A stretch of 64,000 nt of DNA from Anarhynchus alexandrinus (GCA_008711295.1 VUYV01000189.1:605876-669875), one strand, 5' to 3'; positions 51,437-64,000 are shown, counted from the stretch's first letter. Numbers and translations are program-made. The notes: generated from the sequence alone by a model not told the origin.

Positions 51437-51779
51437 GGGTTATCCTTCAGATCCCCGCTAGCAGGTAACAACCAATGGCTATCATGGGTTATCCTTCAGA
51501 TCCCCGCTAGCAGGTAACAACCAATGGCTATCATGGGTTATCCTTCAGATCCCCGCTAGCAGGTGACAACCAATGGCTATCATGGGTTATCCTTCAGATT
51601 CCCTCTAGCAGGTGACAACCAATGGCTATCGTGGGTTATCCTTCAGATTCCCTCTAGCAGGTGACAACCAATGGCTATCGTGGGTTATCCTTCAGATCCC
51701 CTCTAGCAGGTGACAACCAATGGCTATCGTGGGTTGTCCTTCAGATCCCAGCTAACAGGTGACAACCAATGGCTATCAA
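51437..51779. repeat. Minisatellite: seven 49-bp units, each with a CCAAT-box motif
   Basis: GGGTTATCCTTCAGAT-type units begin at 51437, 51486, 51535, 51584, 51633, 51682 and 51731, exactly 49 bp apart with no insertions or deletions. Copies 1 and 2 are identical, 3 differs by one base from them, 4 and 5 are identical, 6 differs by one base from these, and 7 is the most divergent. Every unit keeps AACCAATGG at unit positions 34-42, which fits the NF-Y CCAAT consensus. Copies 3-7 carry CAGGTG (E-box type) at unit positions 26-31 where copies 1-2 have CAGGTA. Since 49 is not a multiple of three, the array is non-coding. The graded variants point to growth by unequal exchange or slippage, so copy number is probably variable. 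Confidence 0.97.
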
Positions 51780-54700
51780 ACCTGCATCAGCTGCAGCCCA
51801 TAAGGTTTCCCTTTCTTCTATACTTGATGTAAATGAACACTGTGTGAGAAAGCAAAGAAATACACCTTTCCTTGCTGCAATTGGCAAATCTATTGTATAG
51901 CAATTAAAGTTTCAAGATTAAGATTTTCACCTCTTTAAAATATTCTCTGCAGCTCTGTTCTTTGCATTGTGGGAATTGTGAGCTGTGTGATTAATAGCCA
52001 TTTTTGTTATTTAACCAAATATCAAGAAGCAGGTAAAAGTATTTGGGGAAAACACCGAAAGGTTACTTAGCAAAAAAGAAAACAGAAGGGATATACTGAA
52101 GCTGGGTTAGCGACTGAGGAGAATTTAGGTGTGTTCCAAATATTACGTAAATACTTTGTTCAGTTTTTGATAAGGATGCTAATCATGTATTTGAGGCTAG
52201 TAGTAGAGACCACATAGGAAAGATAATAGGACTTTTTCTATCCAAAGTGGGATCAAAATTTAGCGTATATTCTGTACTGAAGTCAAGAGGTCTGGGTAAT
52301 CTCTGCTCCAAAATAATGGCACCTGAAATTGTAAATCCATAAGACATAGTTGTTAAGGGGTCTGTCAATGCCACTTTAATGACTGGAAAAATAAAACATG
52401 GGCCCAATATGAAAACAAAATAGAGTTGAATGAGAATGCTCCATCTCCTTAGTATGACTTCAGTGCTACAAAAAGTTCTGTTTTGATGGACATCATGGCT
52501 AAACCTATAGTAAAGGGGGGGAGACAGATTTGATCCCTATGTACATTACATCAGACTAATTCAGTGTTTCCTTTTAATGATTCCTTTAGAAGAGCAATAA
52601 CAGGGTAATTGGTTTTTTTATATGATAGCAATATAGGAGACCTGGTTTAGCCATTTTTTTATATAGTATCATATCTGATATACTGTTAAAGTATAGGAGA
52701 GTACTATTTATTTAAGGTGGTGAGTAATAAAAGAATCGAAAGGTTGATAAGGCACTTGGAGGAGACGGTAAAATGTTTTCGAAGTGGGAGTCAGTCAGTC
52801 GGACAGAGGTTTCCAATAGTGTTTTTTGGAGAATAGCTCAAGGAGGTGTTGCCAGATTTGATTTTGAAAACAAATTTTTGCCCACAACAATCCCAAACTA
52901 AGGAGGTCTTTTTAGGTGGTGTTGGGCAGCTGTACTTTTAGCGCAAGCTGGGTTCTGATCCGTTTGTTCCTGGACCTGCTGAAAAATCAAGAGTGGAATC
53001 TTTCCTTTAAAGAAATCTAAGGTTTTGGATGTTGTAATGCTCAGAAACAGCATGTAACCACTCTTTTCACAGTATGGGTCGCTGTTTGCGTGTCTCAATA
53101 CACATCACCAAACATTTTGCGACATTAGCAGGAAATATAATACTGCTTTTTCATGCAAAAATACTAATCAAATCTCTTGTTTATGTTCATTATCACATGG
53201 ATATAAAATAAGCCATTGTGCTACCAGAAATATTTTGCAGTAAATGTATTGATTATATAATTTCTGCCATTTCTCACGGCAAAGAAAGCCTGTCTTTATT
53301 TTTGCCCATTATAATTACCAACTAAGGACATTTTTCACAGTATCTACTCTGCTAATTAATGACGATACTGAAGGATGGGCATCTGATAATGGAAACTAAT
53401 TTGCATAAAATGCCTGCTGGAATGAAAGAGCATCTTCCTTTGCAAATCCACTATAAATGAGCATAAACTTAAAGATTAGCTTTAGATCTTCAAAGCCACC
53501 TAAGGGATTCGCGGTTTTGAAAATCTCAGCCGTAATGTGCAACGCCATAAATGAGAGCAAAACAATTCAAATTCATAACTACACGGGGAGAAAAAATTAA
53601 CATGTGTAAATAATTTAGACACGAGGCTGTTCTTTGGAGGACTAGCTATATTAGCTTCATCGTAATAGCTGTTCTCTTGCACGTTGCTGGGAGCTGCCGC
53701 GTTGCAGTAACGGTTCATCTGGACCCAAGCGATGCCTCTGTGCTCCGGTTTGCAGGCGTTCCTTCGGTAACGTGAGAACTCTCCCACACAGGGAGGTGCA
53801 AAGATGTGACTGCCTGCGGTGAGAAAAATATTCGTGTCTTCATTTAGGTCCCTACGGTGAGGACATTTTGGAATCTGAAGGGTTCGGGGATGATAAATAG
53901 GAAATTTTCGTCACGGTTGTGTTTTAGACTATACTGGGATATAGCGGTTGGGATTGAAGGCCTTCAAAATTGCATTGGATGTTTTTGTAATGTTCTTATG
54001 TAAAGGCAAATCGGATATTATTCAGATGCTCGTACTTATTTTGTCTTTAATATAGCAGAAAAGCTGTCTTAAAAGAGCTGTGAGACAGAGAAAGAAATCT
54101 GTGGATCTTTGTCATACCCAGTAAGAAGCAGAAACTAATTTTTTCAAAACTTGTTGCAATTTAGTCAATCCAGTTTACATCTTTTAACGAAGGGTAGTAA
54201 CGTCTTCCTTCACCCTGCCTTTCTGTGGTAATGGATAAGAAGCAAACAATTTACAGCTGTTCACACGCTTGAAGTTAGAGCTGACTGACACATTCTTAGT
54301 AACTTCTCATTTATTTTAATTTAATCTGCTGCCATTCATTTACTACTTTGAAAAATTCTTTTAAAGAATGTTGCAACCCTGTCTCCCACAAAATCTGGTT
54401 ATAAGAAGCTGCTGCTGCATCTTCTCCACTTTTTCCCCAACATCTTTATTTCAGAAAGATTTTCTATTGCTTTGTGCTTTAAATGATTTGTTTTCTGCAC
54501 GACTGTTGAACATTTCTTATATATGTGTTAGCAACAGGGTGCCAGTGCGCAACTCACCGTATATTGTTGGGAACTCTTGAGATTTTTGTAGGGTTTTTTG
54601 ATTGCTCCCTAAAGGGTGCTTGCAACCGTTACACGTGTGATGGTATCTATCAGTCTCTGTTTAGCGACTACTATAAGTTTCTTCAGTTGGTTTTGAAGTT

Positions 54701-57514
54701 TGGGTTTTTTTCCCCACGTTTTTCCAAGTAGCAGGTGGAAGAAAGGTGGGACAAAATGTCAGCTAGTGAGGAAAAATAGGTAAAGGCATGACATTGGGTA
54801 TTGCCTTCTCATCCATTCTTCCCTGGACCTGTCAAGCGTCATGCAAAACAGATGGCGGAGGCAGCGCTGTGCCACGGGAGAGCTTTTGATCTTTGGTGCA
54901 GACTTTCATAGCAAAATTGCCCAATCACCTTGTGAGCAGGCAAAATGCCATAGCGACAGATGAGGAGGAGGGTGAGCAGCCATATATCATATCTGTTTGT
55001 TGGGCTGAGACTGTCCAAAGGGCTTTGAGTTCACGCAAACAGCTTGCCGGCGCTTGGTGCAACAAAGGGGCAAGGAAAGAAGGTGGTTCAAAGCTAAGTG
55101 TATTCTTCCCAGTTCTTGTGCTACACATTGACGTTGGAAAAAGGCTCTTTGATATAACTTGGAGCAGCATAAATCTGTTAGCAACTGAATTTCATGGTAG
55201 GTTGTTTCCCAAAATATAGGTCTGCTGTACTACAGTGTCACACTGCCTCTGATGTTCCCTTGTGACGAAGCTGCAAGTAGGATGCTTAGGGGACCACCAC
55301 AATGTGAACAGTCCCTTAAAAAGTCTGTGTTGGTCAAGCGTCTGGATTCATCTGTCAAGCTTTGTTGCTCCTTGTGCAACAACCAGCAAAATAAGGGTCG
55401 GTTTCGTAACCGAGACCCTTAGACTCTATTTCAGTGCATTTTAGTTAATAATGCGCAGTGGTATTTGAGATTCTCTGGACATCTTCTTTTCTATCACAGC
55501 TCCGTATTCCAGGCTTGTCCATAAGCATTTGTGTTCAGTTCACAATGGGAGTGGGTTTTTGGCTTTGGATAGTCATGTTCAAAGGAGAGGGGAAATAAAG
55601 ATATTTGCTTTACGTGCCAGGTATTCTTGTTTAATAAGACTTTCTCAGTGGAGGAAATGGAGAAGTTAATGGCAATTTCTGTGGCAGCAGGGCTTTCAGT
55701 GTCACTTTGGTTTTGCAACGCAGTGTTAAATACTTACATAAATGCTGCTCAGGAGCAAAGCACAAACAAATCCACGTTGTCTTACTGGTTCTTCGTAGGG
55801 AATGACATTTCTTATGGCGCCCTGTTCTACTGTTTTCTCAAGTATGTCATTCTAAGTATAACATTATTTTAAAAAGTGTGAAGGTTTTAAAGATTAAGCC
55901 CGTGCGGTTCAGTAGAAATGTAATTTACCTCAACAGAAATTGCTATGAAGAAATCAGAGAATTAAGTAGAACTTGCAAATGTTACTGTTGAAGCATTTTA
56001 TCAAAGGATATGATTTTCAGTGAAATTATGAAAACTTTCTGGAAGGATAAGTCAGAGATCAAAAATAATATAACTTGAAAATCTTATTCATCTGAGAAAA
56101 CTGTATTTACTCCTTCCGAAGTTATATTCATGTAAGAATTTTTTGAATAACAATTTTACTATTGAATTTCATTATTTTATTATGAGTCTTAGCATCTTCA
56201 CTTTTCAGCCACCAGCTTGTAGAATTAGCTAATTATTTTGATAATTTTATTTTTCATAGAAAACAAAGGAAATCACTCTTATTAAAAAAAATAATTATAA
56301 AATTATGCTAAACCATGAAGGATGAAAATGCCCTAGAATGAAAAAGTAACACACACACACAAGTTTAACATGAAAAATAATGACTTTTAATGTCTTGAAA
56401 TATACTGTTTGAGCATCTGGATTGCTAAATACACTAGCTGTTACAGCTGTTATCAGAACTTGACAGCAAGGGAAAACATCAAACTACATTTACTTTTTTT
56501 CCATTTTTTTCCATTTTTTCCCCCCTATTTTTCTTTCTTTGAGAAAAGAATGGAGAAATTCTACCTAGTTTACAAAATAGCCCGCGAATCCCTGGGAAGC
56601 AACGACACAGGAACGTAGGTCTGTTCAGAATTTTGCTTGCACTTTTATACAGATAATTCCAATCTTCTGGAATTAATTCTCAAATTGCTCAGATAACCGT
56701 CACTGAATCAGCACAGAAAAAGGTTATGAGTTATAGACAGTGATGCAACATATTTTTCTAAGGGTACTTTCCCCGGACTGTGTGTTATCTGTGTACCTTT
56801 CGTATTCATAGACAAAGAGATTTTTTGTATGAGGACGTTTAATGCTGAGAGTGCTGAATAAGAAATAAGCACATCTTTTCTCATTTCTCTCCCCACTGTT
56901 TTTTGAGCAGTCGCACTTCTGTCCTGCTCCAATCTCCCTGTGCGGCTGAGTTTTCGTAAGGTGGTCCAGGCAGGTTGTGAGCATTTGTCCAGTAAGTTTG
57001 CTGAGTTTTAGTTAAAAGCAAAAACCAAGACCTCGACAGTAAAGTCTGAGATGAAACATGTTTCAGTATAACAAATAGGAATGTTCCAGTGGAAAGCCTT
57101 TGTTTCTAAACTGGGGAGTCTCCATAGCCATACTGGGTCCTTCCCATTGCTTCCAATGTATGCAAAGTTTTTTATTAGCATGGTCCAAAAATTTCCAGTA
57201 TCATTGTATAGAAGTTTATTTTCCCTTCCTTTTGGGGGCATTTTATTAATCAGAAGCTTGTAATCACCTTAGAATTTATACACCTTTTACTGACAGTAGG
57301 ATTCCGTGGTTTTAGTATTGTGTTTTAATTTTGTATGTAATTTTCCTACTTGTTTGGGTTTTTGGTTTTGTTTTTTTTTATTTGTTTGTTTTAAATGCAT
57401 GATCCTGTGGATCAAGAGCTTTTCTGTCAGGTTTTCAAAACTTGGAAAACCACACTTTTTACAAACTTTTAGTCTCACATCACATGGTCAGCATAGCAAT
57501 ATACTCAAGCCATG
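51780..57514. other. Long non-coding stretch, no gene seen
   Basis: About 5.7 kb of AT-rich DNA. I see an exact octamer (ATTTGCAT, 53399-53406), an (AC)7 run at 56348-56361 and a CCATTTTTTT repeat near 56496-56520. A 108-codon plus frame at 54893-55219 starts with TTG and is not supported as a gene. Confidence 0.55.
56348..56361. repeat. Dinucleotide (AC)7
   Basis: About seven AC units, preceded by an A-rich segment. Confidence 0.8.

Positions 57515-57548
<34 letters not shown>
57515..57548. repeat. Compound microsatellite (GT)5(TA)12
   Basis: Five GT units pass directly into about twelve TA units. It lies only 22 bp before a 30-bp repeat and an N, so it may have helped to break the assembly. 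Confidence 0.92.
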
Positions 57549-57570
57549 TTAGATATACCTGGTGCCATGT

Positions 57571-57749
57571 AAGTCTCTCTCTCAGGTATTAGTGTAAGGA
57601 NGGAAGGAAAAAAGAAAAGATGTCAGTCAGTAACCTCCTGAACAGTTGTTCCGCTTATCAATTTCTTTTTCATTTCTTTTCTGTTTCCACAAGGCAGTTC
57701 AGCATGAAAGCATTGTGGCAAGTCTCTCTCTCAGGTATTAGTGTAAGGA
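57571..57749. repeat. 30-bp direct repeat flanking an N: probable assembly join
   Basis: The same 30 bases (beginning AAGTCTCTCTCTCAGG, ending GTGTAAGGA) occur at 57571-57600 and 57720-57749, identical throughout. The first copy ends exactly at the window's only ambiguous base, N at 57601. The 119 bases between the copies (57601-57719) are otherwise unique. A single N next to a duplicated contig end is a usual mark of a scaffold join where two contigs overlap. A real duplication is the alternative. Confidence 0.9.
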
Positions 57750-60700
57750 CAGGTAAAATCCTAAAACGTTTTCAAGCCCCTCCTCACCTGCCCTTCACGC
57801 TCATTCCTTCGGCTGTTCTGCGCTGTAGAGGAGATTTCTCTGCCTCTTCGTGTTCAGAGACAAATTCAGCGTTGAGCTCAGCAAATGGTTTCTTGCTTAT
57901 CCCTTTTCTTTTTCCTGGGTATCCGTGATTACTGGGTATAAGTTTTTCTGAAGCTGCTGCTTTGATTTCTTTGTCTTAGCAGCAAAACTCGGTGGTAAAG
58001 GAGATCTCACAGGCTCCTCTCTGGCTCTTTTCATGTTTGGACTGTTGCTTAACGGCCTGTAGACCTCTTGCTGTGACTGTAAGTGCTCCAATTATCTGAC
58101 CTTTTGACTGAGAATTTTATTGCTGACTTCCATTCTATTTTTAACGACTTGATCACTTTGGATGCCATTTTTTCGAGACAGCTCATCACCGGCCCAACTC
58201 TGCTTCCATTATGCGTAGGTTAAACGATAGGAGATTAGGCATACTCAATTGTCAGTATGTTTTAAAATCCTAGCCAAGAAATTTCTTCCATAATCAGGTC
58301 ATCCCAGTAAAACCTCATCTGTTTGTTCAACTCAAGGGTCCTTCACAGAAACCACTCTGTCAGCAGATGTGCTCAGTTTTGTCGCAGGAGGTTAAGGGTC
58401 ATGAGAAAAGATGAAGTCTCTGCAATGGTCAGCCTCCAAATTAAAATATTCTGTAATATTAAAAAATATTTAAAAATTCCGTAAGGAATATTTCTAAGAA
58501 CTAGATCTTAAATATATATTTATGCTAGAAGTCGGATTAGAAGTGAGACCAGTCCGCAGATACTAATTAGCAGTGTGGCTGTCTTCATTCTTATTATCGG
58601 TTAGCCGATGGTCATGTTTTGTACCGTGGCCGTTTGTGTATCTCCTCAGGAAGAACTGCCCACAGCACACATTCAGAAAAAATGCATGAGGTTTTGTAAC
58701 TGAAGGAGATTTTTGTGTCTGGTCAAGAAAAAATGGATGAGAGCAACCAACAGCAGTGCAATATTGATAAGACCCGGGTCTAACTATTGGGGTGGGCATC
58801 CAGACCCTGATGTCTTTGAGGATTTTCACCTCTTTCCTTGAAGCGTTGTCACTTTATCCTTGAACACCAACAACGTTGTAGATACGGGTAGCGTGTCTGA
58901 AATGGTTATTCACAGAATGGGGAGGAAAGGGAGAGGGAGATTGCCCTACCCTTGATTTTGCCGAATTTGATTTTGGCTTAGACTGAAAGGGTTGCCCCTG
59001 TTGCATATGGTTCTGGTCCTTCTGAAGAAAATAGCAAAACTTTGCATATGTACCCTCCTACAGAGTCTGTAAGCGCACTCTGTTGTCGGCTACAAAGAGT
59101 CAGCTTAAATGGATGACGGTCTGGGCTTGGGGTGAGGGGGCTTTTTGTGTCAGCGCTTGAAAGTGGCCATTTCTCATGTTCAATACCAGTGCACGTGCAC
59201 TACTGTCAGATATAAACGTTCTTTTACAGTAAAATATGTTTTAAATTATTAGATGATGAGTATTCTGTTTGTTTTGCTGTAAACTGAGATTTTTCTTTTC
59301 TCCTACAAATCCTTCTTCCATGTGGATTTTTTAGATAAGGTTTATAAGTGTGCAGCATGTAAATCAAATCATATTTGTGGGCAATATCATGGTAATTCCT
59401 TGATTATTGTTCGTCTGGAATTGGCTGCCAAAGTGTTCTGGTTTTGGAGAAAGCAACTAAATGTCTCCACTTGACCCATGAAGGGCCATGAAAGCTGACC
59501 CAATGCATTTTAAAGATGAAAGCTTAAAAATCTAGAGATCTTCGTAGTATTCAGATATAGGTTCCCTTTTTCGAGTGTGTGTAGAGCGTGCCAAAGGTGC
59601 TGAATGAGGCAAAGGAAAAAATTCTGACAGGCAAATAGTATAAAAATGGAGCGGATGGGTTTTTTTGTAAAATAGGTGGTGAACCTTGTTGGTTACTCCA
59701 TCTGCAAACACCACCAGTGCTGGGATGTAATAAGCTGAAGGAGTGAAGGGGCGGTACTGCCAGCAATGAAAAATTATTTCATCACTCGTTAAAAGTGAAA
59801 GGGACTGCAGGATTATGTCAGAGGAGGGAGAAGCAATCGTTATCTTAGCATGCAAATATGTCTTTTATTAATTTTTAAAGCATTAACAGGAGCATTCAGG
59901 TACAGCAACGTGCCATTGTCTCTTGCAAAAAAAAAAAAAAAAAAAAGAGATTTTTGATAACTTTAGAGTTTAATACAGTCTCTGGTGAAACTTTCCTGGA
60001 GGAGGCAATGGAAAGTTGTCTCTTTACCTCACTTAGTTTTTAAAAATATACATCTTTTCTAATATTCACAGTTCTAAAAGGCTTTAATGTTGAATCACTT
60101 TAAGAAAGGAATTAATACAAAATTCATGAAAAGATGAGGGTTTTTTTGGTGTCCAAAAGTCTTTTCAGTTAGACCCAGTATATGCAAAGCAAACCTGTAA
60201 GGGAATTGCTATATTCCGCTTGATACCATTTTGATTAATCCAAGATTTTTCGTACTGCCTTCTACGGGGGCGTGAGGCTGCGGAGCAGTGAGAAATGACA
60301 GCACCGTTAGAGTTTACACGTAGGTCCACTTTTAACAAACTCGGCAAGCGTGAAGAGAAATGCCTCCTTCAGTACTCTGCTGAAAGGGACCCTTAGTTCC
60401 CATCCTTGAGACTGATGCGTGCTGCGGTCGCTTAAATAATGCTCTGAAATCCCCCCGCAAATGGAAATTGATTACAGCAGCTGTAAGTGATTTGGCTTTC
60501 CCTGGGCACTCAAGACATGGGGTTTGCTGTATTTTTCCTGGGAAGGTAATGGAGGCCAATGTTTTGGTTAATTCACAATGCGTGTAAGCTCCGAACCTCG
60601 ATTTAGAAGGGAACAGCAAACTGCAACCTCATTTAGTTGTGGATCCAGTTTTGGAAGGGGATTATTAAGTAATAGAAAATAAATAGGAAAAATTGGTATT

Positions 60701-63700
60701 TGTATAAAAATTGGTATTATTTTATTTATATAAAAGTTGGTATTTTTCACCATTTTAGTACATACACTAAATGTTTATAGCTAAATATGAAATTGTGTTA
60801 TTAGAAGTAAGAGATCCTCTGATACAGTGAATTCGAATGCAATTGGTGGCATTTCAGTAGCATAATTTTGCAGATGTAATTCGTTCCCAGTAGGTGTCCT
60901 GCCAAAATTTTATGTAGCAGTGTAACACTGCATCATCTGTATTGGCGCTCGGTGGTATTCTTGTGCGGGAGAATCAGTGGCAGTCACACTCCTCCCCTCC
61001 CACCCTGCCCCCGCCAGGCGCTTCTGGACTTGTCTTCCCGTCTGCTCTATCCCTTCTGCTCTCGTTTTACCTTCCCCTTCGGCAAAGCCCTGCCCCTTGG
61101 AGTACCAAAATTAAAGTTTTTCAGAAGACTTGAATCAGCTTGGATTGAATCAACATGGCCTAACCTAACTCTATAAAGAGGACGGTTGACCTCCCTGTAC
61201 TATAACGCTATTTTATCTTTCAGATACTCGTTTTATCTTTTAACTTGTTCAGTTTCTTGTCTGTCTTCTGCAGATGTTACAAGTGACTGATTAAAGCTCA
61301 GTGATTCTCAAGCCAAACCTGGGACTGTCTAATTTTCTTTTCCCTCCTATCCATATTTCAAACTTCTGGCATTTTATCTAGCGATATTGAAACCGTAAAG
61401 TTTGTTTTCAGGTTTTCAAGTTTTATTTCCTGCTCAGTTGTTGTCAATATGTCTTCGTTGTTCTGTTGTTTTGGGACTGTCTTGCTAATGAAAGAACATT
61501 TCTTTTCATAATTTGTCTCTGAAATGGGTTTCGTTTTCAGTGCATTAGCCAACAGAATATGTACATCGTTGTGAATATTATTTGAAAAAAATACTGGAAG
61601 TCCCGAAAATACATCTGACTAGCTGCCCAGATAATAGAAAACCATTATGCTTTGATTGCATTTGTGTCGCTTTTCATAAATACATATAATGACTAAAGGA
61701 ATGTTTTCTTTCAGAAAAAGAAAATGCCATATACACATTAGAGAATTTTGATCTTGTTAATGTATGCAAAACAGAAACTTTATTCTAAAAGCTACAGTCT
61801 ACTTGTTATTGAAAGGAAGGTATGCCTCATTATTTGTCAATAATACACGATGGATCAACATTTTCATAACAACTTTGAACTTTATGAACTGTGAATGGGT
61901 TAAACCCTAGAGACAGAAACATGCAGGTATAACGCTAACTAATTTAGGACAGTTTGAAAAATAAGAGTATTGTCATGGGCAACCTGTGAATAGAACAAAA
62001 TACTGAATGCGATAAATAGATAACTTGCTATAAATTATTTCAGTTATTTTTAGTGCTCAGCCAAATTTGATTTGCACATATATGTGAATTAATGGAACAG
62101 CTCAGGTGCTTAATATTAAGCATAAGATTAAGTGCTTCACTGGATCAAGACCCTGTTTGATAGCGCCTTGTCCTCTGGGCCGTGCTGATTCATTTTCTGG
62201 CTGATGACAGTGGCCTATAAGGAGCGTGAAATTGCTTTCCATTGGAATTTCCTCGCTGTGACAGCGGTGTGAGCACCTCTTGAAGGTTGTCTGCCCAGCA
62301 TTCATAGTCTGCCGCGCAGGGAAATTCTCCTCCCCGTATTTCTTTCACGAACCACGATTTAGACATTTTTAGCTCTATTCAGGGCTGAATAGAAGCAGCA
62401 GTTTTCTGTCTCATTTTCTTGAGTTCTTGAAATGACTTTTCAAGCTGGGACATGTTTTGAGGGGTTTCTGCCAAATCAGCGGTTACACAGAGGTTGTTTG
62501 AGGTTTCTGGAACTTCTGTTGTTAGTGGCATAATTACAATGGGTTTATCTTTGAAACCTGTTAGTTGAGGGGATGCAATGAGTTAATTTCTTTGTCATCT
62601 CACCGAGTAAAATAAATTATTGTTGAAGTCTCATATCTGAAAGGGATTTACTTAGCAGACCCAAGAAACCTCACCATTTGTCTCAGGCTATGCCAGGCTG
62701 CAAAACAGGCTGAGAAAAAGAAAGGTAAAGGGACACAAGCGCCCCCCCCCAGCCCTTCCCCCCAGGTTTTTTTTTGGATACATGAAATACTTACACAGGT
62801 TCTGCCCAGTGTCTTGGCACAGCAACCCGTTCCCAAATGCGCCGTAGGATTTGCCAAGCGTGCTGCTGCCCTTGCAGAAGGAGAGTCAGGACCAAGAGAC
62901 TTACTGCTCTGTTCTCCCCATCTGTGGCTAGGGATAAAAAAGTTTCTCCCCTGGTGTCTTGGAGGAGCCATGAGCTGGTCAGAAGGGGAATTACTTTGAG
63001 AAAGGAGCTTCATTTCCAAACGTCCTTACAGGAAGATCGTCTGTGCGCATGTTGGCTTTTGCATTTTATGAATGATGACCGAGAGAGTCATAGTTCAGCA
63101 TTAATCTCCAGTCATCTGACTGGGTCAGATTATCCCGTGAGAAAAGGCACGTATTCAGCCCGGGTGTTTGTGTTTGGACGCTGTTGTGACTGTCAGTTGG
63201 TGGCCTGTCTTTGTAATTAGGAAAAATCAGATGCATGCCCTTCTACGGTATGCTTCTGGCTGAAGATGTTTGTTTTGCTTAGAGAGAGGAATTCTCCTAG
63301 AAGGGGAATAAATGGCCTGCGGAGGGATGAGAAAGCAGCTGAAGAAGTGTTTTTTCCTCCAGCTGGCCTGCTTGCTGGAGAACAGGAATGGGGTTTACTA
63401 ATTCCAGTCTGACAAGCTCCTCGAAATGAGCAGATGAACCCATGAGTTCAATACGTGCTGCAGAGAACCCACCTAATCCTTGAAAACCTTTATTCTGGGC
63501 AGGTTGTGTTGAAGAACAGTTGAACTTCAGTCTTCCAAAACTGCAGCTGAATCCTAAATGTCACCACATTTGAGGTCCACAGTCTCGAGTGATGTAAATC
63601 TTTTACAGTCATTAGCTTTCTGGCATTTGTGTCAGAATGCAAAGTATTCTGTATCAGCGAACGTGAGGCTGTGTTTCTGCAGAGAAAACCACATGTGTTT

Positions 63701-64000
63701 GGCTTTCCATCCAATCTATTTGAGACTTTTCATTTTCAAATAATGAGATTCTTTAGAACAGGTTATTCTTAATTGTGCCTTCTTGCGCAGCTTTGTAACC
63801 TTCCAAGTTTTCTTACGGGAGAAAATGCATCTTTAGTTTTAGATTCTCATTTTGCCTTTTCTGCCTTCATTCTCTGCTCACAAAATCAGTCGAACACGCT
63901 AGACAGCACCAGCTGTCTCCTAGGGATCTAAAACTCTTTCTTAGTGCTCAGTAGGAGATCAGCTGCAGACCAAGAATAACAGGAAATACATTATTTATGT
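57750..64000. other. Non-coding stretch, no gene seen
   Basis: AT-rich DNA to the end of the window, with an A20 run at 59927-59946 and a slightly GC-richer segment at 62700-62960. Frames up to 127 codons (plus 62837-63220, minus 62648-63019) have no domain that I recognise. Confidence 0.55.
59927..59946. repeat. Poly(A) tract, 20 bases
   Basis: An uninterrupted run of 20 A. A poly(A) tail of a processed retrocopy would look like this, but no ORF or known element ends at it and no AATAAA lies directly before it. Confidence 0.9.

Noticed and set aside
51437..51779. 49-bp array considered as a CRISPR array or CTCF-site array
   Set aside because: Units are contiguous with no unique spacers, and the GCTAGCAGGTGAC segment misses several positions of the CTCF core.
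54893..55219. 108-codon plus frame
   Set aside because: Starts at TTG, not a normal vertebrate start, and shows no recognisable family.
62648..63220. Overlapping 123- and 127-codon frames on opposite strands
   Set aside because: No recognisable motif, mutually overlapping, and in slightly GC-richer DNA; consistent with chance.
1..64000. Single octamer sites (for example 20573-20580, 38520-38527, 53399-53406)
   Set aside because: Isolated 8-mers occur often by chance in 64 kb of AT-rich DNA and have no supporting context.
1..64000. Search for tRNA, rRNA, LTR/endogenous retrovirus and bacterial-type gene signals
   Set aside because: No tRNA B-box with matching A-box and no ribosomal or retroviral domains were recognised by eye; faint or ancient copies could be missed.

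Overview
The window looks like non-coding DNA from a bird nuclear genome. The main evidence is two 5'-truncated CR1 non-LTR retrotransposons with the typical sauropsid 3' end (repeats of an ATTCTATGATTCTATG type). The low density of recognisable interspersed repeats, the AT-rich background with many short homopolymers and microsatellites, and the lack of any bacterial-style gene packing agree with this. A crocodilian or turtle cannot be excluded from sequence alone, but the sparse repeats favour a bird. Every long open frame is short (152 codons at most). Several of the longest begin at TTG or GTG rather than ATG, which is what chance gives in 64 kb. I cannot support any intact protein-coding gene, tRNA, rRNA or CRISPR array. 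The window is best read as intergenic sequence or the inside of a very long intron.

Layout. Positions 1-6160 are AT-rich non-coding DNA with a small CpG-rich patch (about 1690-1865) and a CR1 3' fragment on the plus strand (2490-2682). A longer CR1 copy on the minus strand (6161-6800) still shows the C-terminal part of its reverse-transcriptase ORF. From 6801 to 29469 I see no gene; the most notable point is a palindromic RFX X-box beside POU-like sites at 17500-17620. A sharp GC spike lies at 29519-29850. Between 32880 and 33702 the minus strand reads as broken but protein-like sequence, possibly a decayed coding region. At 34330-34880 there is a homeodomain/POU-motif-rich stretch. At 36200-37160 three short plus-strand frames look protein-like and two follow plausible splice acceptors. 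A CpG-dense patch with an extended YY1 motif lies at 40470-40660, and a broader CpG-rich region at 48910-49700.

The clearest new structural element is a very regular tandem array at 51437-51779: seven copies of a 49-bp unit, each carrying a perfect CCAAT-box (NF-Y type) motif. Near 57571-57749 a 30-bp exact direct repeat has its first copy ending right at the only N of the window. That pattern suggests an assembly join rather than biology.

No cooperating gene system is visible. The points worth following are the NF-Y-site minisatellite, the X-box element, the two protein-like relics, the CpG-rich patches and the probable assembly scar.
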